From Viola odorata (lineage: Eukaryota; Streptophyta; Magnoliopsida; Malpighiales; Violaceae), in assembly GCA_963691705.1 (NCBI GenBank), contig OY829538.1:46651151-46715150 (forward strand): DNA of 64,000 nt, read 5' to 3'. Each line of letters starts with the position of its first letter. Positions within the stretch are counted from its first letter, which is position 1. Positions 12,247 to 25,590 of the stretch are shown one piece after another. Position numbers and translations under genes: made by a program. The notes below the pieces were generated by a model. It was not told where the DNA came from. It made no database searches and was given only the letters and a program-made list of their open reading frames with translations.

Positions 12247-13430
12247 TTTTCTATTTGTAGTGACTACTTGTGTAAAATTTGGACGCAAGATTAATAGCCA
12301 AAGAACACCAAAAAAATACACGAAATGATTATTAGTGCAAACTATGTTATCCAATAATATATCATCATCACAATGTCTTAAGATAGTTTCTAATGCTAAA
12401 TCAAGTGTATATTAGCTGCAAGCACATTCAACAACACAAGCATGGCCTCTACATGCTTCCAAGAATAAAACAACCATTAATGTATGTTAACTCAAGCCAG
12501 ACATATACATGAAACACAAGGAATTTAGGAAATTGCTTGAATTTATTACCTTCACCTCCAGAGTATACTGGTGAGAGGTTACTGAACTAGTTTCAGCCAC
12601 ATTTTGTTAAGGAATTGCATGCATCATTATATTATCGCGATCACATGCATTCGTTCCAGAAGCAAAGCAAAAACCAGCAGAGTTGACACCTTCAGACACA
12701 TCTATAGACTGTCTGCTTGTACTAACAGCAAGCCTAAGACGCTTATTGACAGGATTATAGGGAACAACGTTCATCTCATGATTATGCATATCAATGATAG
12801 CAGACAATGTAGCCGAGATCATTCTCTTTTTCGTCATTATAATCAATCACAAACATCCAATCAAACAACATAAATAAAAGCACAATGAACTAGAAAAATA
12901 AACTAAACAACCAGAATTAGCAAACATAATCAATACCCAACCAAATTTAAAACAAAATGTAAACTACAACAACTTTAAGGAAGAATAGGAAATAAAAGCA
13001 CGAACCTGAAGTATATAGCTAACCTGAAACTTTAAGCCATTAATTCCCAAAAAGAACACCACAACAATGTGCAATTTAAACTACAATAGAAATGAAAAAC
13101 CAAAATCATACAAAAATTATAAAAAAATTGAATAACACTCACAACAACAATTCCAAAGAGCTCAAAACCCAGGAGTAATGTGCAATATACTCCCCCATTG
13201 AAGCATGAAAATTAAAAAAATCAAAATATGCCATGAGATTAGAAAACCAAACCACACCAATCTAAATTAACAAAAAAAAAATTCAAAAAAAATATATAAG
13301 AAAACGCACCTCTAAACCAAAAGAAGTGAGGAGAAACACCAGAAAGCAACCCACATGGAAACACTCAAAATTTTCAATTGAATTAAATAATTGAAAGGCC
13401 AAATACAGAGAAGGGATTGAATTAATTACC
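12247..13430. other. Harbinger 5' intron or leader region, non-coding
   Basis: AT-rich sequence with many A runs and no convincing coding exon apart from the doubtful ORF at 12607-12846. It probably represents intron and leader of the minus-strand Myb-like gene. Confidence 0.35.
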
Positions 13431-13739
13431 TTAAGATCTAACTATACTGCCTGCTGGTGCTATAGAAATGTCGTCGCAGAGAAGAGAGGCCAAAGAAAGC
13501 GAACGACGACGAGTGCGAAGGAGAAAGGAGCGGCGACGATTGTAGAGGAGATGGTGAAAGATGAGCTCGCGACCTAGGGTTTCCTTTAGGAGATGTGAGA
13601 ATGAGGATGATTGCGAAGGAGAGCGAGAGAAGGAGAGTGAAAAGAGTATTTATACCTGGGTTTTTGTAAATAAGATGAAGTTGCCTAAAGAATTTTGTCC
13701 ATCTAAATATAATAGCTCCTTTCCGTGTTTTTGGCCAAA

Positions 13740-14095
13740 AGGCCTTTCCACCCACTGGAGCCATTTGCACCCATTGGAGCCATTTGCTCCAGGGTGAAAC
13801 ATGCTCCCAGTGTAAATAGGTGTTACTAAACACCTTACTAGTTGATTTTGATTTTGATTTTGGGTAATGACTTTCCCAAGTAGAATCACAATGCCAAACA
13901 CCTAAGTGACCATTTGGGGTTCAAGGTTGGCCACCAATCCAACCTTTCCCCACTGAAAATGATAACTTTGGTGTTTGTTTAACACCATTGCAAACTAGGA
14001 TTTTAAAAAAAACCCAGTATGCAAAGCCACAATATGATCAGGCACGGGCGGGAGCAAATTGCTCCAGCAGCCAAATGGTTTTTTTTTTTTTTTTT
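13740..14095. repeat. Cluster of Harbinger/Tourist-like terminal remnants
   Basis: Inside the right end of the outer element several short pieces resemble element ends. GTGACCATTTGGGGTTCAAG at 13908-13927 follows TAA and resembles the inverted right end of the inner element. CCAAACACC at 13893-13901 precedes a TAA. A poly-T tract fills 14080-14097. The boundaries of individual elements cannot be resolved by eye. Confidence 0.4.
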
Positions 14096-14645
14096 TCAAT
14101 TTAATTCAATTTTCTAGCCCTATATAATGAATAAAATAAATTAAAAACTATTACAATATAATCTCTATCTCAAGATAAGTAATTCTAGATCCACTTTTCC
14201 TATTTTTATTAATTTTTTTAAAATGGGTTTTATACCCTTTATGGTCATTTTACATCCAAACCATAGTTTTAAAAAACTGTTTACCGAACATCTCAGGTAT
14301 CTCACAGCTCTTTTAAATTTTTTTACCAAACAACACACTCCGTTTCTCAAAAGTCGTTTTCCCACTGAATTTTTTCCCACTGACTATTTCCAGGTTAAAT
14401 TGGAACGCCAAACAGACCCTAAAACAAGACAGTTCAAAATTGGTAACATGTTTAATTTTAAATATGGAGGCAGAAAGGATTTGAAAAGGAGGAGGTTAAC
14501 TGGTATTGCTAGTGGTAGGGTAAATTCCCCTTTCTCCCGCCCGCTATCATATAGCTCGCAGAAGAAGTTGAGCAACACCAACACCAACACCCAACTCAAC
14601 TAGAAAGCAATCGAAGGAGACGCAGACCAAAAGAAAGAATCAAGA

Positions 14646-17600
14646 ATGAGATTCAACTTCGATTTCGCTGCACCCAACCAACCAGATTCCTCCACCTCCA
14701 GCCCCATCCCAAAAGAAGAGGTGCAGAAGTGGGTCCCTCTCACCTCCCACCCACTCTTCACACGATCTTCATCTTCATCTTCTTCCTCAGTTGCTCCACC
14801 CCCAACAAACTTACTCGCCTGGGACGCCGCTTCTTCTAGGTTATACTTTTGGGATTCCAACAACCGCTGCCTCCACCGCCTCTCCATTCGCCTCGGCGAT
14901 CCTGACCCCACTTCTGTCCTCGCTGCTTCTCCCTCTAAGGTTTGGATCACTTCCCTTCCAAACACACCACGCAATCCGCTTCAATTTTGGAGATTTTATG
15001 TTTTTATTTTATTTTTTTGTGTGGGGAAAATTAGGTATTGAAAGGAGATGTGGAGATTGAGTTCGTGGTGGATAAAATATCTGTTAATAGAAACGGCTCT
15101 GCTTTAGTACTTTCGGGTTCGGAAGGTCTTTGCGTCATGCACCTCTATGGACGAACTTCCACTACAGACAACGCCGTTCTCTGTAGGTACTACTGCTGGC
15201 ATTATGCATGCTTTTTCATTTTGTATATCTTCATGTGCATTGTTTTAGCTCATTTTAACTTTAACCTTGGTTTTGTGTTATTTACTAACCTCTAGTCTGT
15301 CCAATCTTTGTGCAGAACTGTTTCAGTTGGTTCACACATTTATTTCAATGACAGCAATGCAATTAGGACGCTTCAAGTCTCGTGGCACCCTTACAGTGAT
15401 GCACATTTAGGAATCCTTTCTTCCGATTCAGTTTTCAGGTTTTTTGTTCTATCTACACATTGTTTCATGCTCGTTCTGTTAAGTTGTTAATTCAATTTCT
15501 AAGTTGGGAGAGAATAGCACGTCCGTATTTATGTTGATCTCTGCCAAGTTGTGTGGTTTCCTGTCAAAAAAAAGTTTTATAAGAAATGGTGACATTAATT
15601 TGCTTTATCTTTGGTGAATGGTGCTTCATATTCGCTCTATCATCTTCATAACACTTTGTATTAACATTGTCCATTTTCCTGGATTAGATTGTTTGATTTG
15701 TCGGCAGATCTCCTACAGCCAGAGCAGGAGTACTATTTACAACCTGTTGAACCTGGCAGATCCAGGAATGCTGCGTCAATATGTCCAGTGGATTTTGCTT
15801 TCGGGGAAGACCACTTGTGGGATAAGTTTAGTGTAAGTTCAGTAGGGATTTCGAAACACATGGTGTTTCACCTATGCGTGTTGATATTTGGGGAGGTTCT
15901 TTATTTGTACCAGGAATTATAACAAATGTTATACCTTTTGCTGTGATCTTTCTTTCTAGAATGATTTCAGGCTTACCCTGCTCTTAGCTGGTTCTTAAAA
16001 ATTTCTTCCTTTGTCAATTTTATCTGATTCATGTTAAGTGATACATTCCAAGTTCTGAAGCAGTATAATATTAAAACTGGAAGTTTTATTGCTGTTCACT
16101 TTTTCTTTCTGCAGTACACTTTTTCTTTCTTTGTCAATATTCTTGCCTAATGGCAGCTTTGATGTAGTTCTCACAATTTTGCAATGTTTGTTCTATCTGG
16201 ATTGGGAGAAAACTAGCATTCTTGCCGTCTAGCTGTTTCCTCTTGTATTTTGATTTCTATACTATTTTCGACTTTTCAGGTTTTTTTGTTATTCAGTGAT
16301 GGTTCAATCTACATCCTCTGTCCAGTTGTTCCATTTAGAAGGTACCATTCACTTCTTGTCTTATATCTTCTAATCTCTTAGCTTGAAATTTTGTCTAAAT
16401 CTAGCAGTAGAAAAGTAGCATTGAAGTTTCACAATGGAAAGTTTAAAACAACAGTGTTTGAGAAATTACATGTATGGTCACCTCTCACCTGTGGGTGCTT
16501 TGGGGCTTATTATCTTGCAGCACAGTTTCCTTCTTATGTCAAGCAGTAGTTGATTATTTCCATATGTTGCTTTTGTACTATGCATATGGGTGGCGTTTAC
16601 CTGAAGGAGCATATCAACTATTCTTCGTGCTTTACATTTGAGCCGATGATAATTGCCTTTTCTGTTACAGTGTCTACAATTGGGAATCATTATTGGAGCT
16701 ATATAGTGATGCTGATGCATTTGGGCTAAATTCAGAGAATCACACTGCTGTTAATAACTCTAATCTGGCCATCTCATGGTTGGAAGCAACATTTCCAGAG
16801 CTTACTTTCGAGTCCATGGAAGCAGGAAATCTATCTATGGTTAAAGCTCATCCTCATGCGTTACTTGACGCATCGCTTTGTTTGCAGGTATTTTTTGTTA
16901 CGTTCACTTTTATAATTTTATTGCCTATTTTGTATGATTTTTTCTGAACTTGTGTCAGTATTTATGGGATATCTGTATTCCATTGGCAATGGGTAGAGGC
17001 CATTTTGAGTATCTCCTTTGGGATATTGCCAATAAGCATGTTTAGTAAAAGGGAAAACATGAAAAGCTTCTAGGTTTCTAGTTGTTCATTGGATGCTTTC
17101 GGTCTGGATTATATACAGATGCCATGCTTTGGCTATATCTATGACAGGCATTAAGAATATTTGTTGCTCATTGATGTGGACACTAAATGGAGCCAAAGTT
17201 TATTTGTTCTACTATTTTTTCACTAGTTAGAGACTCCTTACAGCTCATGAATTAAGAATTCTCACTGCAACAAGGTCTACTCGACATGAATTAGGAGTTG
17301 ATGAAACCTTTCACAGGAATCTTTCACAATGTGATCAACCAATATTATCAACTAATCAGAATTTTGTTAATAAACCACGGTATTTTGTTTACCACATACA
17401 TCGTTATTGTATACTCTTTTATATGTATAGTGCAACCCAATCCTTATTTTTCAAATTTGTATTTTTTAACTTTTTTATGAATCGAAAGATCTAAATAATA
17501 AGATAATAAGAAATCCTCCCTCAAAGAGTATTAGTATAACTTTTAGATTGCTTAGGTTGAATTTATTTCATATAAATCTTAATTCAATGTCTCAAATATT

Positions 17601-20600
17601 TAAATAATTGGTCTTTTGATAGTACTATAGAATATCGTTACATTTTATGACTTGTTTCTTTATTGTATGAAAATTCACGAAAAGTCATTTGCTAAGTGTA
17701 TGCGTTTTTAATTAATATAATTCAGACTCTTCAAAATGTAGTTATTGTGCTTGTTTTGTGATGGAATCGATCCTCTAGGTATGATTCTTAGGACCTCTTG
17801 CTTAGGTTTAGCTTTGAATCCCTCTACTCTACACCAACAGAAAACACTGTTTCTCTTTCATCTACATGTGTAGTTTAATCACCTGAATCAACCCAAATTC
17901 ATCCACAATTGATTCTAACCCTGAAAGGACCCGCTCTTCAGTTTTTTTTTATATTAAATTAATCTGAGTGTTGCTGGTGGAATTGAGTTTTTAAATACTT
18001 ATACTTCATTGTGTTATTAGAACATCAATTTAATCAAGCTGGGATGCTTAAAAATAACATATTTCACTTAGTCCATTTTCCCTTTTTTCATTACTTCCAT
18101 GATTTCATTTTTTATCCGATTTTGTTTTTGATGAGACCTTTACCTGGAAATTTTGGCTTTAACCCGTATATGCTTGATATACTCCATTCTTCCAATTGAG
18201 TGTTAACTTGAATGAGATTGACGTTGCAATAAAGCTAACTGCTGTGTTCCCAAGAAGTGTTGGTTTGATGAAGTTTTCTGGGAGGAATGCCTTTAACATT
18301 ATATGGAGGCTAAACTTTTGACATCGAACTTGGGGAAAGTGTCCATGTTTTTTATAGATTTTTTAACTTAACAGTTGAGGATTCTGATTCATACCTACTG
18401 CTCTAAGTGGAGAATTCTTTTAAAGACATTTATCAAGCTAACCAGTGTGCACACTTTTGTTTGCCTAGTATTAGAAGGTGAACAACATACGTCCTTAATT
18501 TCATGATACTGTTGATTCTGTTAAAGTACAGTCATTGAGGCTGTCAGTCAAAAAAGAAAGGATACATACAGCAAGGGAACTGAGTTTGCCCCATTTCTTG
18601 ATATTTATTTGGGTTTCTTTATCTAGCTGTGGGGACTTGTTTGATAAATTGGGACTTCAATTTTTTTAAATATAACTCTCTTCATCTTCCACTTTTTATT
18701 TTCAATAATGATAACTATTGTAAATTAAATACACAATCAAAACCCATGCCTTCAAGTGGAAAATTCCCTGACATCAAGATGCCTTTGTGCATAAGCTTTG
18801 CATCATAAAGAACATCATGAGACTGATTTTTCTGCTCTTCTTAGGGACCTCTACGTAAAGTACAACATGGTTCAGAAGATGAACATGTTGCAGTTCGAGG
18901 TGTGGAAGGTCGGGCTGTTGGTTTTCTCTACAATGTTGTCAGCAAGGACTCAATTCTGGTGACTGCATGGAGTAATGGGCAGATGCAAATAGATGCGCTT
19001 GCTGATGAAATCCAGCCTGTCTGGACATCTGGTAGCCCACCTCGTATTCGTATTAATCATTGTGACCACATTCTTGGTCTTGCTATGATATGTGAATCAA
19101 GGTCAGATGAGCTTCCTGCTGTGAAATTTGATGAACCACATGATCACACTGTTTGGTTGGGCCATCCACCTCCTTTGTTGAGACTTGCAATTGTGGATCT
19201 GGCCTTGCCAGTTAGAAAGGAAAGTGGGTCTCCTGTTAAAATGTATACGGATCCCCTTATGCCTGAAAGAATCTATTTTGTACACGATGGAGGAGTAGAT
19301 GCAATAGTCTTGCATTTTCTCCCATTTACGAGTCAGTCCAGTGGCAAGGATGTGATGCTAAGAACTCCTTCAGTGCATCCTGTCCTTAGCACTTGTCAGG
19401 TGGAAAACTCTTCACCATCTTCTCTAACTGGTTTCATGGTATTGTCAGATTCATTTGGATACTCTTGGATTGTGGGAGTCACCTCTTCTAAAGAATGTAT
19501 TGTGTTAGAGATGAAAACCTTTAATTTGTTGCTTCCTGTACATGTTAGTATGGAAAAGGAACCCACAAAATCTGAAGAATCGAAAGAAAGAAATACTCCA
19601 GACATCATAAGCAAAGAACTCCTGGCTGGTCCTAAGGCAGTTCTTGTTCCTCAGGCCTCACCAAATCTTAGATCTGTTGCTGCTGATTCTATTGAAGGCC
19701 GGTCAACTCTTCATCAGTACTGCAATCTTTTCCATGAAAACTACGTTGAGTATGCACACAAGGTGAGAAGTCATCCTCATTGCGTCTCCTGCAGTAATCT
19801 GTTCCTCAGTTAGATCTCCCTGTTTCTGGTAGTTTATGGAAAGCAACAAGTTTTCCTTTTGAATCATGAAATATAAATACTAACCATACATTGTAGTCAA
19901 AGATAGATGAATAAAGAGTTTAGTGGAAGAAGCTAAGCAAAAACGTTAGCACTTGAGCATACGTTTACTTTCAGCATAAAACTACTTTTAGAATGTCCTG
20001 AGTGCTGGGTCCACATTCCAATTAATAGTTCTTTTGAGCAATTTTCTCTATGCTCTTGCTGTGGTCATTTATGTTTCTGATGTGTCATCCTTGTTGTCAT
20101 GCTTAGACAGGGCTTCTTGGAATTGAGCTACTGTTATCAGTTGTTACATGTTTGAAAACACAATATGTATCAAAGAACTTACGTAGATAGCAACATGTTT
20201 AACCAAGGTCCATTAAGGTATGGATATGAGATCGATAATTGGTTTTTAAGGAGTTGGTTTGCTGGTGTTCTCCCACTTATGTAGGTCTACTTTGAGCTCA
20301 AGCATCATGGGTTGCAGTTGAAGAGAATCATTGATGAGCAGCATGCACGTTTAAGTGAGGCACAGGAGAAGCTTTTGAAAGCAGAGGAGAAACAGTCAGG
20401 ATTGCAGGACAGGATTGATGATGCAAACCATTCACACAATGTTCTAGAAGAACGCTTGCAACGCCTGAGGAACTTTCCTGGGGCACACAGAAGACCTTTG
20501 TCCAGAGCAGAACTTGAATTTAAATCTGACCTCGGTAATCATTCCCAACACACACACACACCTTTTATCGGTCCTCTGTTCTGAAGTGATTTGTGGTCTT

Positions 20601-21003
20601 TAGGAACATTCTATTTTCGACATATCCAAAACTGTGTTCATTTTTGTTTTCTGAAAATTTTGGTTGACCTTTTCAGTTCTTAGTTTCTGTTTTTTGCCTG
20701 GTCTCCACCTAATGTTTCCTGTACATCGGTTTACTTGCAGACCAATTTTTGGGAGTTGAGTTGGATGTGTTGCATTCTTCCATTGATACTGTGAGAGCGA
20801 GGCTAAATAGGTTTGCAAAATCCTTGCATGGTGATACATCAAATCGGCAGAGACAAATTCGGGGAAAGAACAATGCTCAAGATGCCCAAATATCTCAGCT
20901 AAAATCTTCCCTTGCGAAACTCTCGCTCATCAACAGTGAGAACTCAACAAGAGTCAAGATTGTTGAATCTGCATTGGAAAACCACGAAAGCGCTCAAAGT
21001 TGA
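14646..21003 (+). CDS. NUP88: NUP88/MOS7 nuclear pore complex protein
   Basis: NUP88 (MOS7 in Arabidopsis) sits on the cytoplasmic side of the nuclear pore, restrains nuclear export and in plants is needed for nuclear retention of defence regulators. Nine exons with GT-AG borders give one open frame: 14646-14939, 15035-15186, 15316-15438, 15688-15832, 16280-16341, 16671-16887, 18845-19762, 20285-20534 and 20741-21003 (2424 nt, 807 aa, near the about 810 of the Arabidopsis protein). The start MRFNFDF matches the family. The N-terminal two thirds form the propeller-like part (LAWDAASSRLYFWDS, TLQVSWHPYSDAHLGILSSD, ISWLEATFPEL, GHPPPLLRLAIVDLALP). The last about 170 residues (exons 8-9) are heptad-rich coiled coil (HARLSEAQEKLLKAEEKQ), where NUP88 contacts other nucleoporins. 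Intron 6 is about 2 kb. No stops or shifts are seen, so it is probably functional. A Harbinger element ends 226 bp upstream of the ATG. Confidence 0.95.
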
Positions 21004-22892
21004 TGTCTAAATACCGCAAACCATCATCTTTTGGTTATTTTGTCAGGTATTAGTGTGATGTTATAAATATGATGGCATTGCAACATGCATCTGCCCTGAG
21101 CTTGACGCATTGCTTATGGGATGATCTAAATTTAGAATGTTAGATTCCAGAAATCAACTTAGTGATCATCTTTTTGGATCAGCTTAGTGGAAGGTGTGGT
21201 GGTCAACAACCGGTAGCCTTCACAAGATAGGTACAGTACAGGTCAGGATCGCTTGTCAAGATTTTATTTATTTATGATAGCTCCTTGTTAGGCAGATAGG
21301 TTTTAATCACAATGATGAGTGGGATGATGGTAGTGACAGGACGATTGATGATGTACTCTGGAAAATAGAGCCAGCAAGACTCGAAGTGACATTTTTGTCC
21401 GTTGATTGTATGCTCTGAATTCTGTTCTCTTCTTTATCTCTTTGGATATACTCTGTGCCTTTCTGGTAGGAAACTGGTTCTGTTTGAGCATCGCAAGGCT
21501 CTAAAGAGAAGGCTCTTTTAGCATTATTTTTTCTATTCAATATAGACATGATACTTGACTAAGTGTTGCCAAGCCTTTTGTCACAGCAAATGTTAATTCT
21601 CAACTCTCAACTATGTTTTCCTCAGCTGGGAGATCAGTAGAAAAGAGCCCACGGTCCCTTTGAATTTTTTGTATTCCAGTTGGTCCGAGAGTAAATTGAG
21701 GAATTTCTTGTCCATCCAGCAAGTGAGAGCCTTAAAGAGTTGATCCAGGCAAACGTGGGTCTTACTAGTCGAGGGTCGGGATAGGCGCGATGCACTTAAA
21801 TGCGGTTAGATATACCACTCACAATCGCTAATTAACTGTTTACAATAACCAGAGTGTAGTTTTAGACATGTAATTAAACACATTAAAAAGTTAAATTGTA
21901 ATTTTACACCTTAATAACCGCTAAATATTTATATATGTTTTATATTTTTATATATTTAAAAATATATTTAATAAAATTAATAATTATGATAATAGATAAT
22001 GCATAAAATTTATATCCAATTAAATATATGTAATTTCATTATTGAATCATTAGAAAAACTTAATATTTTTTAACAGCTTCCATTTCAATTTTACTTAACA
22101 TCAAACCCCTATCTCTTTATTTATTATTTTATCCACAAAACACAATTTCACTTCCCCCAAAATCAAACTTCCTCGCTGCTTTTTCGTATCCCCACGTCCT
22201 CACCTCATCTGTCAATTTGATGAATAATATTTCTCTTTTTCATTTTATATATCCACTAATTTCATCAAATTAATTGAGTATTTTTTATACTAATAAATAA
22301 CCACTACCCCTAAATAATTTGTGGGAAATTGTGGATTTGAAATAGTATAACTTTTACGATTACGGTGTTTATGGTTTTGAGAGAAATTAAGAGCTTAAAT
22401 TATGGTTTGGATTATTTTCACGGTTAATCAAATCACACCCATAGTCAAGGGGCTCGAGGAGAAAGTGCTTACCAACAGGAATGCACCTATGAAGTACAGA
22501 GATGCCTAACTCTTTTTCCCTATATTATGCACCGGACTTGGATACTAACACATAATATGTGTTGGAATCACAATTTGGTTGTAATTTTCAACAATTAATG
22601 ATATTAAATTAATATAAATTATAATTGTTCTCGAAAAAATTATAAAAGTAGATTTAATTTGAAATTTACATTTCAACTCTCTACACTCATAAATAGTTAA
22701 ATACTACTAAAAATGACTTTTTGTTGTTAACATGAATGATATTAATTTTTCTCCAAATTTTACTTTTATACAAATGATTTAAAGTTTATTATGTAATTTT
22801 TTTTTTAAAAATTAATCCCAGAAGTGCGTGTCTGGCCCAACGTGGCTTCACTACTGTTTTAGTCCCGGAAAAAATAAGGACGGGCCAGACCC
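21004..22892. other. NUP88 3' UTR and intergenic region
   Basis: The first few hundred bases should be the NUP88 3' UTR. The rest is AT-rich and I see no gene. Just before the CACTA element, GTCTGGCCC (near 22830) and GGGCCAGAC (near 22882) form a short inverted pair. Confidence 0.5.
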
Positions 22893-22895
22893 GTC

Positions 22896-23020
22896 CACTA
22901 CATCAAAATAGGATGAACCGGCGTTTTTTTATAAAATGAATTGGTGAACCGCCTCCTTTAAAAAACAGGAACAAATCAATACAACCGGTCTTAAAAACCG
23001 ACTCGACTTAACCGCCCTCT
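22896..23020. promoter_or_regulatory. CACTA left subterminal repeat region
   Basis: Several copies of AACCG/AACCGCC words are packed here (near 22917, 22947, 22983 and 23009), the kind of array that the element-encoded binding protein recognises in CACTA elements. The region 23030-23467 that follows has pyrimidine-rich leader-like sequence and no ORF of note. Confidence 0.6.
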
Positions 23021-23467
23021 AACTTATAATTCCTCCATTTTCATTTCGCGGTGCCACTTTCACAGAAATTTCACTTCCCTCCTTGTTCTCCTGCTCAGCC
23101 GGCTTTGGTTATCAAATCAGCCCGCAAAAACCCTTTCACTTCCCAACGAAATTTTATCTCCGTCGCTCTTCGTTCTCACTTTTCATTTCTTAAACAATTT
23201 CTCAAACCTAATTAAGCTCTAATCTCTATTTCTATTTTCGTTTCCGTTCCCTCCTTCACTTTTCATTTAGTTGAGGACAAACTTGGAGTGATAGAGGTAA
23301 TTACCGACTAAAAGTACTAGAATCGATTCGTTTCGTTTAGGGCTGCGCTCATTCTTCTCTGTTGATTTTTTTTCTAATCATGTGGTCTTGCCGCTTTCAT
23401 CTCTCTTAAAGACGAAAGGAAACATTAAATCATTCATCTTTGTTAATTTGTTTTTCGTTCCCTCTAT

Positions 23468-24379
23468 GAGTAATGCTAAACAAGAGGAGAAGACAAGAGG
23501 AATGGCGTGGCACCGCCACGTCACTCTGCCACATTCTGCCACGTCACCCTAATTACAAGTTTGCCATCAATAGAGAAATTACGAAAATGCCACCGATCTC
23601 CTTCTTCATCATACCCTCTTCCTCAACCCGAATCAATCTAGGGTTTTCTTCATCTCCTCCTCTATAGCAACCGCTCCTCCTCCTCCATAGCAACCGCGTC
23701 CGGAGCTTCCCTTCCGTTGTCTACACAATTGAAAGGTTCTTCTATGAAAGGACATGAGTTATTGGTGTAAAGAGGGTGGCTTTCATCATGTACCCACATC
23801 CCTTTTGTGACATCGCATCCATTTCTATTTTTTCCACTACTGCTAATCTCCTCCTCATCCTCATTATTTCCATCCTTCCCTTCAATTTCTTTGGGTAAAC
23901 TTTTGGATCCCATTTTAGACCCATTATGTAATGTAAACAACAGACCCAAGTTTGTTTCTTGTAAAAGAGAGGATGCTGATGGGTGGGATTTGAATAGCCA
24001 GGAGGCAAACGAGGTGCCCAAGATTATCATAAACAAGAGGGTAACAGAAATGAGTCGAAACCTGGTGCTGGATTTCAAAGGGAGACTCTTTTGCTTCTCC
24101 TTCTGCATCTCCATCTCCATCTCTCTCTCTGTTTCTAATCCCTCCGGACGCGGCTGCTATGGAGGAGGAGCAGTGGCTGCTATGGAGGAGGAGATGAAGA
24201 AAACCCTAGATTGATTAGGGTTGAGGAAGAGGGTATGATGAAGAAGGAGATCGGTGGCATTTTCGTAATTTCTCTTTTGATGGCAAACTTGTAATTAGGG
24301 TGACGTGGCAGAATGTGGTAGAGTGACGTGGCGGTGCCACGCCATTCCTCTTGTCTCCTTCTCTTGTTTAGCATTACTC
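23468..24379 (-). mobile_element. Pack-MULE-like element, 912 bp
   Basis: Two nearly identical inverted repeats of about 238 bp (23468-23705 and 24142-24379) begin GAGTAATGCTAAACAAGAG and end at GTCCGGAG. Long terminal repeats of this size around a host gene fragment are typical of Mutator-like Pack elements. The 436 bp between them hold the first exon of a TBL-type gene on the minus strand. No clear 9-bp target duplication is seen: the nearest bases are TCCCTCTAT on the left and TTATTCTTA on the right, so the superfamily is inferred from the structure only. It lies in the left arm of the CACTA element. Confidence 0.72.
23662..24120 (-). pseudogene. Captured TBL (PMR5N) gene fragment
   Basis: This 152-codon ORF begins MEMEMQKEKQKS, has a hydrophobic membrane anchor at about residues 23-44 (LISVTLLFMIILGTSFASWLF), an acidic linker, and then the N-terminal PMR5N module of trichome birefringence-like polysaccharide O-acetyltransferases: CDVTKGMWVHDESHPLYTN, then SCPFIEEPFNCVDNGR. 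The frame then runs out into the terminal repeat. The catalytic GDS and DXXH parts of the TBL family are absent, so this is one captured 5' exon rather than a working gene. TBL proteins act in the Golgi on xylan, xyloglucan or pectin. The fragment is open throughout, suggesting either recent capture or chance preservation. Confidence 0.78.
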
Positions 24380-25590
24380 TTATTCTTATTGTTCTTATCT
24401 TGAACACCAAAGAGTAACTTGTGTTGGGTATTTGTGAAAATTGTAGCGTCGTTCACAAGGTCAATCTCTGCATCTGAAGGTATGACACAAGTTATTCTCA
24501 TTCTCACTATTTTAGCACTTTTTCAAGTTGATTTTCTTACTATATTCTCATTCTGCAGATGGTCGAGTTGTATTCATAAGTGGAACTGCAGGTCATTGTT
24601 ATTTTTTCTGAGTTTAGTTGAACCATATACTAATTTGTAGGAGTTTTGTTCATGTGGTTTGAATTTGGGAGTTTATTTGTTAATCATTTTACTGATTTTA
24701 TTTTAAGATTTCTTAATGAAACCATCACGACCTCTACATTGTCTTTTGTCTTTTGGTTGTCGTTATTTCTTCTATTATTGATGTTTTTTGTCTTAAGTTT
24801 TTTATTTCATTAACTGATAGTGGTATATAGACTTGTATTTTTCATGTCTGTATGAACTTGAGGTACATTGTAGGTTGTAAATTATTCTTGTGGTCTGTTA
24901 TTCTAAATAAAAAAAACTTTGAAATGGTGTGCTTGGTATATTTGTGGAACAAAATTATTGCTTATCATTATTATTGTCTGTTTTTCAACTTTTCATGCAG
25001 GATTAACTTAACTCAGCATTGAAAAAAATAGCTTAAGGGGTAGTGGTTGTACGTAGAGGGTTTGAATATTAGCTCGAGGAGATCATTTTGCTAAGAGGAA
25101 GCTATCAGGTAATGTCTGTTTTGTACTGCATTATGCTTAAATGCTCGTGTTCACTTTTGTTATACATCATTTCAATAATGGAAGCAGCCTGGTTGTATAT
25201 GCTAAACTTTTGTGTTGTTTTGATTATATTCTTATGAGTGGACATGTTGTTTTTGTGTCTTAAAGTCTACTTGAAACTTACCCTACACGAATTAAAATAT
25301 TATAGGAGAGTACCATATATAAATTAAGAAGGTATGGTAAACAAAGTTTTTTAAGATCAACTCATAATCCTTATGAGTGGACGTGTTATTTGTATGTCTT
25401 AAAGTTTGCCTGAAACATAACTTGTGTTCACCAGTCACAAGTTGAGCTTATTTATGCCTTCGTTAACTTGTGATAAAGATGTCACAAGGTGGTTTTCTTT
25501 AACTTGTATAAGAGAACAAAAAACAAAACCAGAAGCCTAACATCACATTGTTTTATAGGTATTTATTAGCAACATATTCAACCTTACACT
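24380..25590. other. CACTA leader region upstream of the transposase
   Basis: T-rich sequence with several intron-like stretches and no coding ORF with homology. It probably contains untranslated exons and introns of the transposase transcript. Confidence 0.4.

Larger units (their letters stand above)
4699..14419 (-). mobile_element. PIF/Harbinger transposon (outer), interrupted
   Basis: The right end reads, on the minus strand, GGGTCTGTTTGGCGTTCC, and the same word starts the left end at 4699. Similarity between the two inverted ends continues inwards for about 200 bp, including the shared block around TGTAAAATGACCATAA at 14240-14260. The left repeat is split by another element at 4795/7926 and continues from 7926 to about 8040. 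Target-site copies are TTA on the left (4696-4698) and TAA on the right (14420-14422), consistent with the TWA preference of the superfamily though not identical. The interior holds a DDE transposase and a Myb/SANT-like gene on the minus strand, the two genes expected of an autonomous Harbinger, both broken. An alternative pairing of the right end with the left end at 4796 (TAA on both sides) cannot be fully excluded. Confidence 0.75.

Noticed and set aside
13561..13797. Plus-strand ORF of 78 codons
   Set aside because: It lies over the minus-strand promoter of the Harbinger Myb-like gene and has no homology.
4796..14419. A single Harbinger element with these two ends
   Set aside because: The ends match well and both have TAA, but the terminal repeat continues at 7926 right after a TAA and the 4699 end joins it smoothly, so nesting explains more. 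Kept as an alternative.
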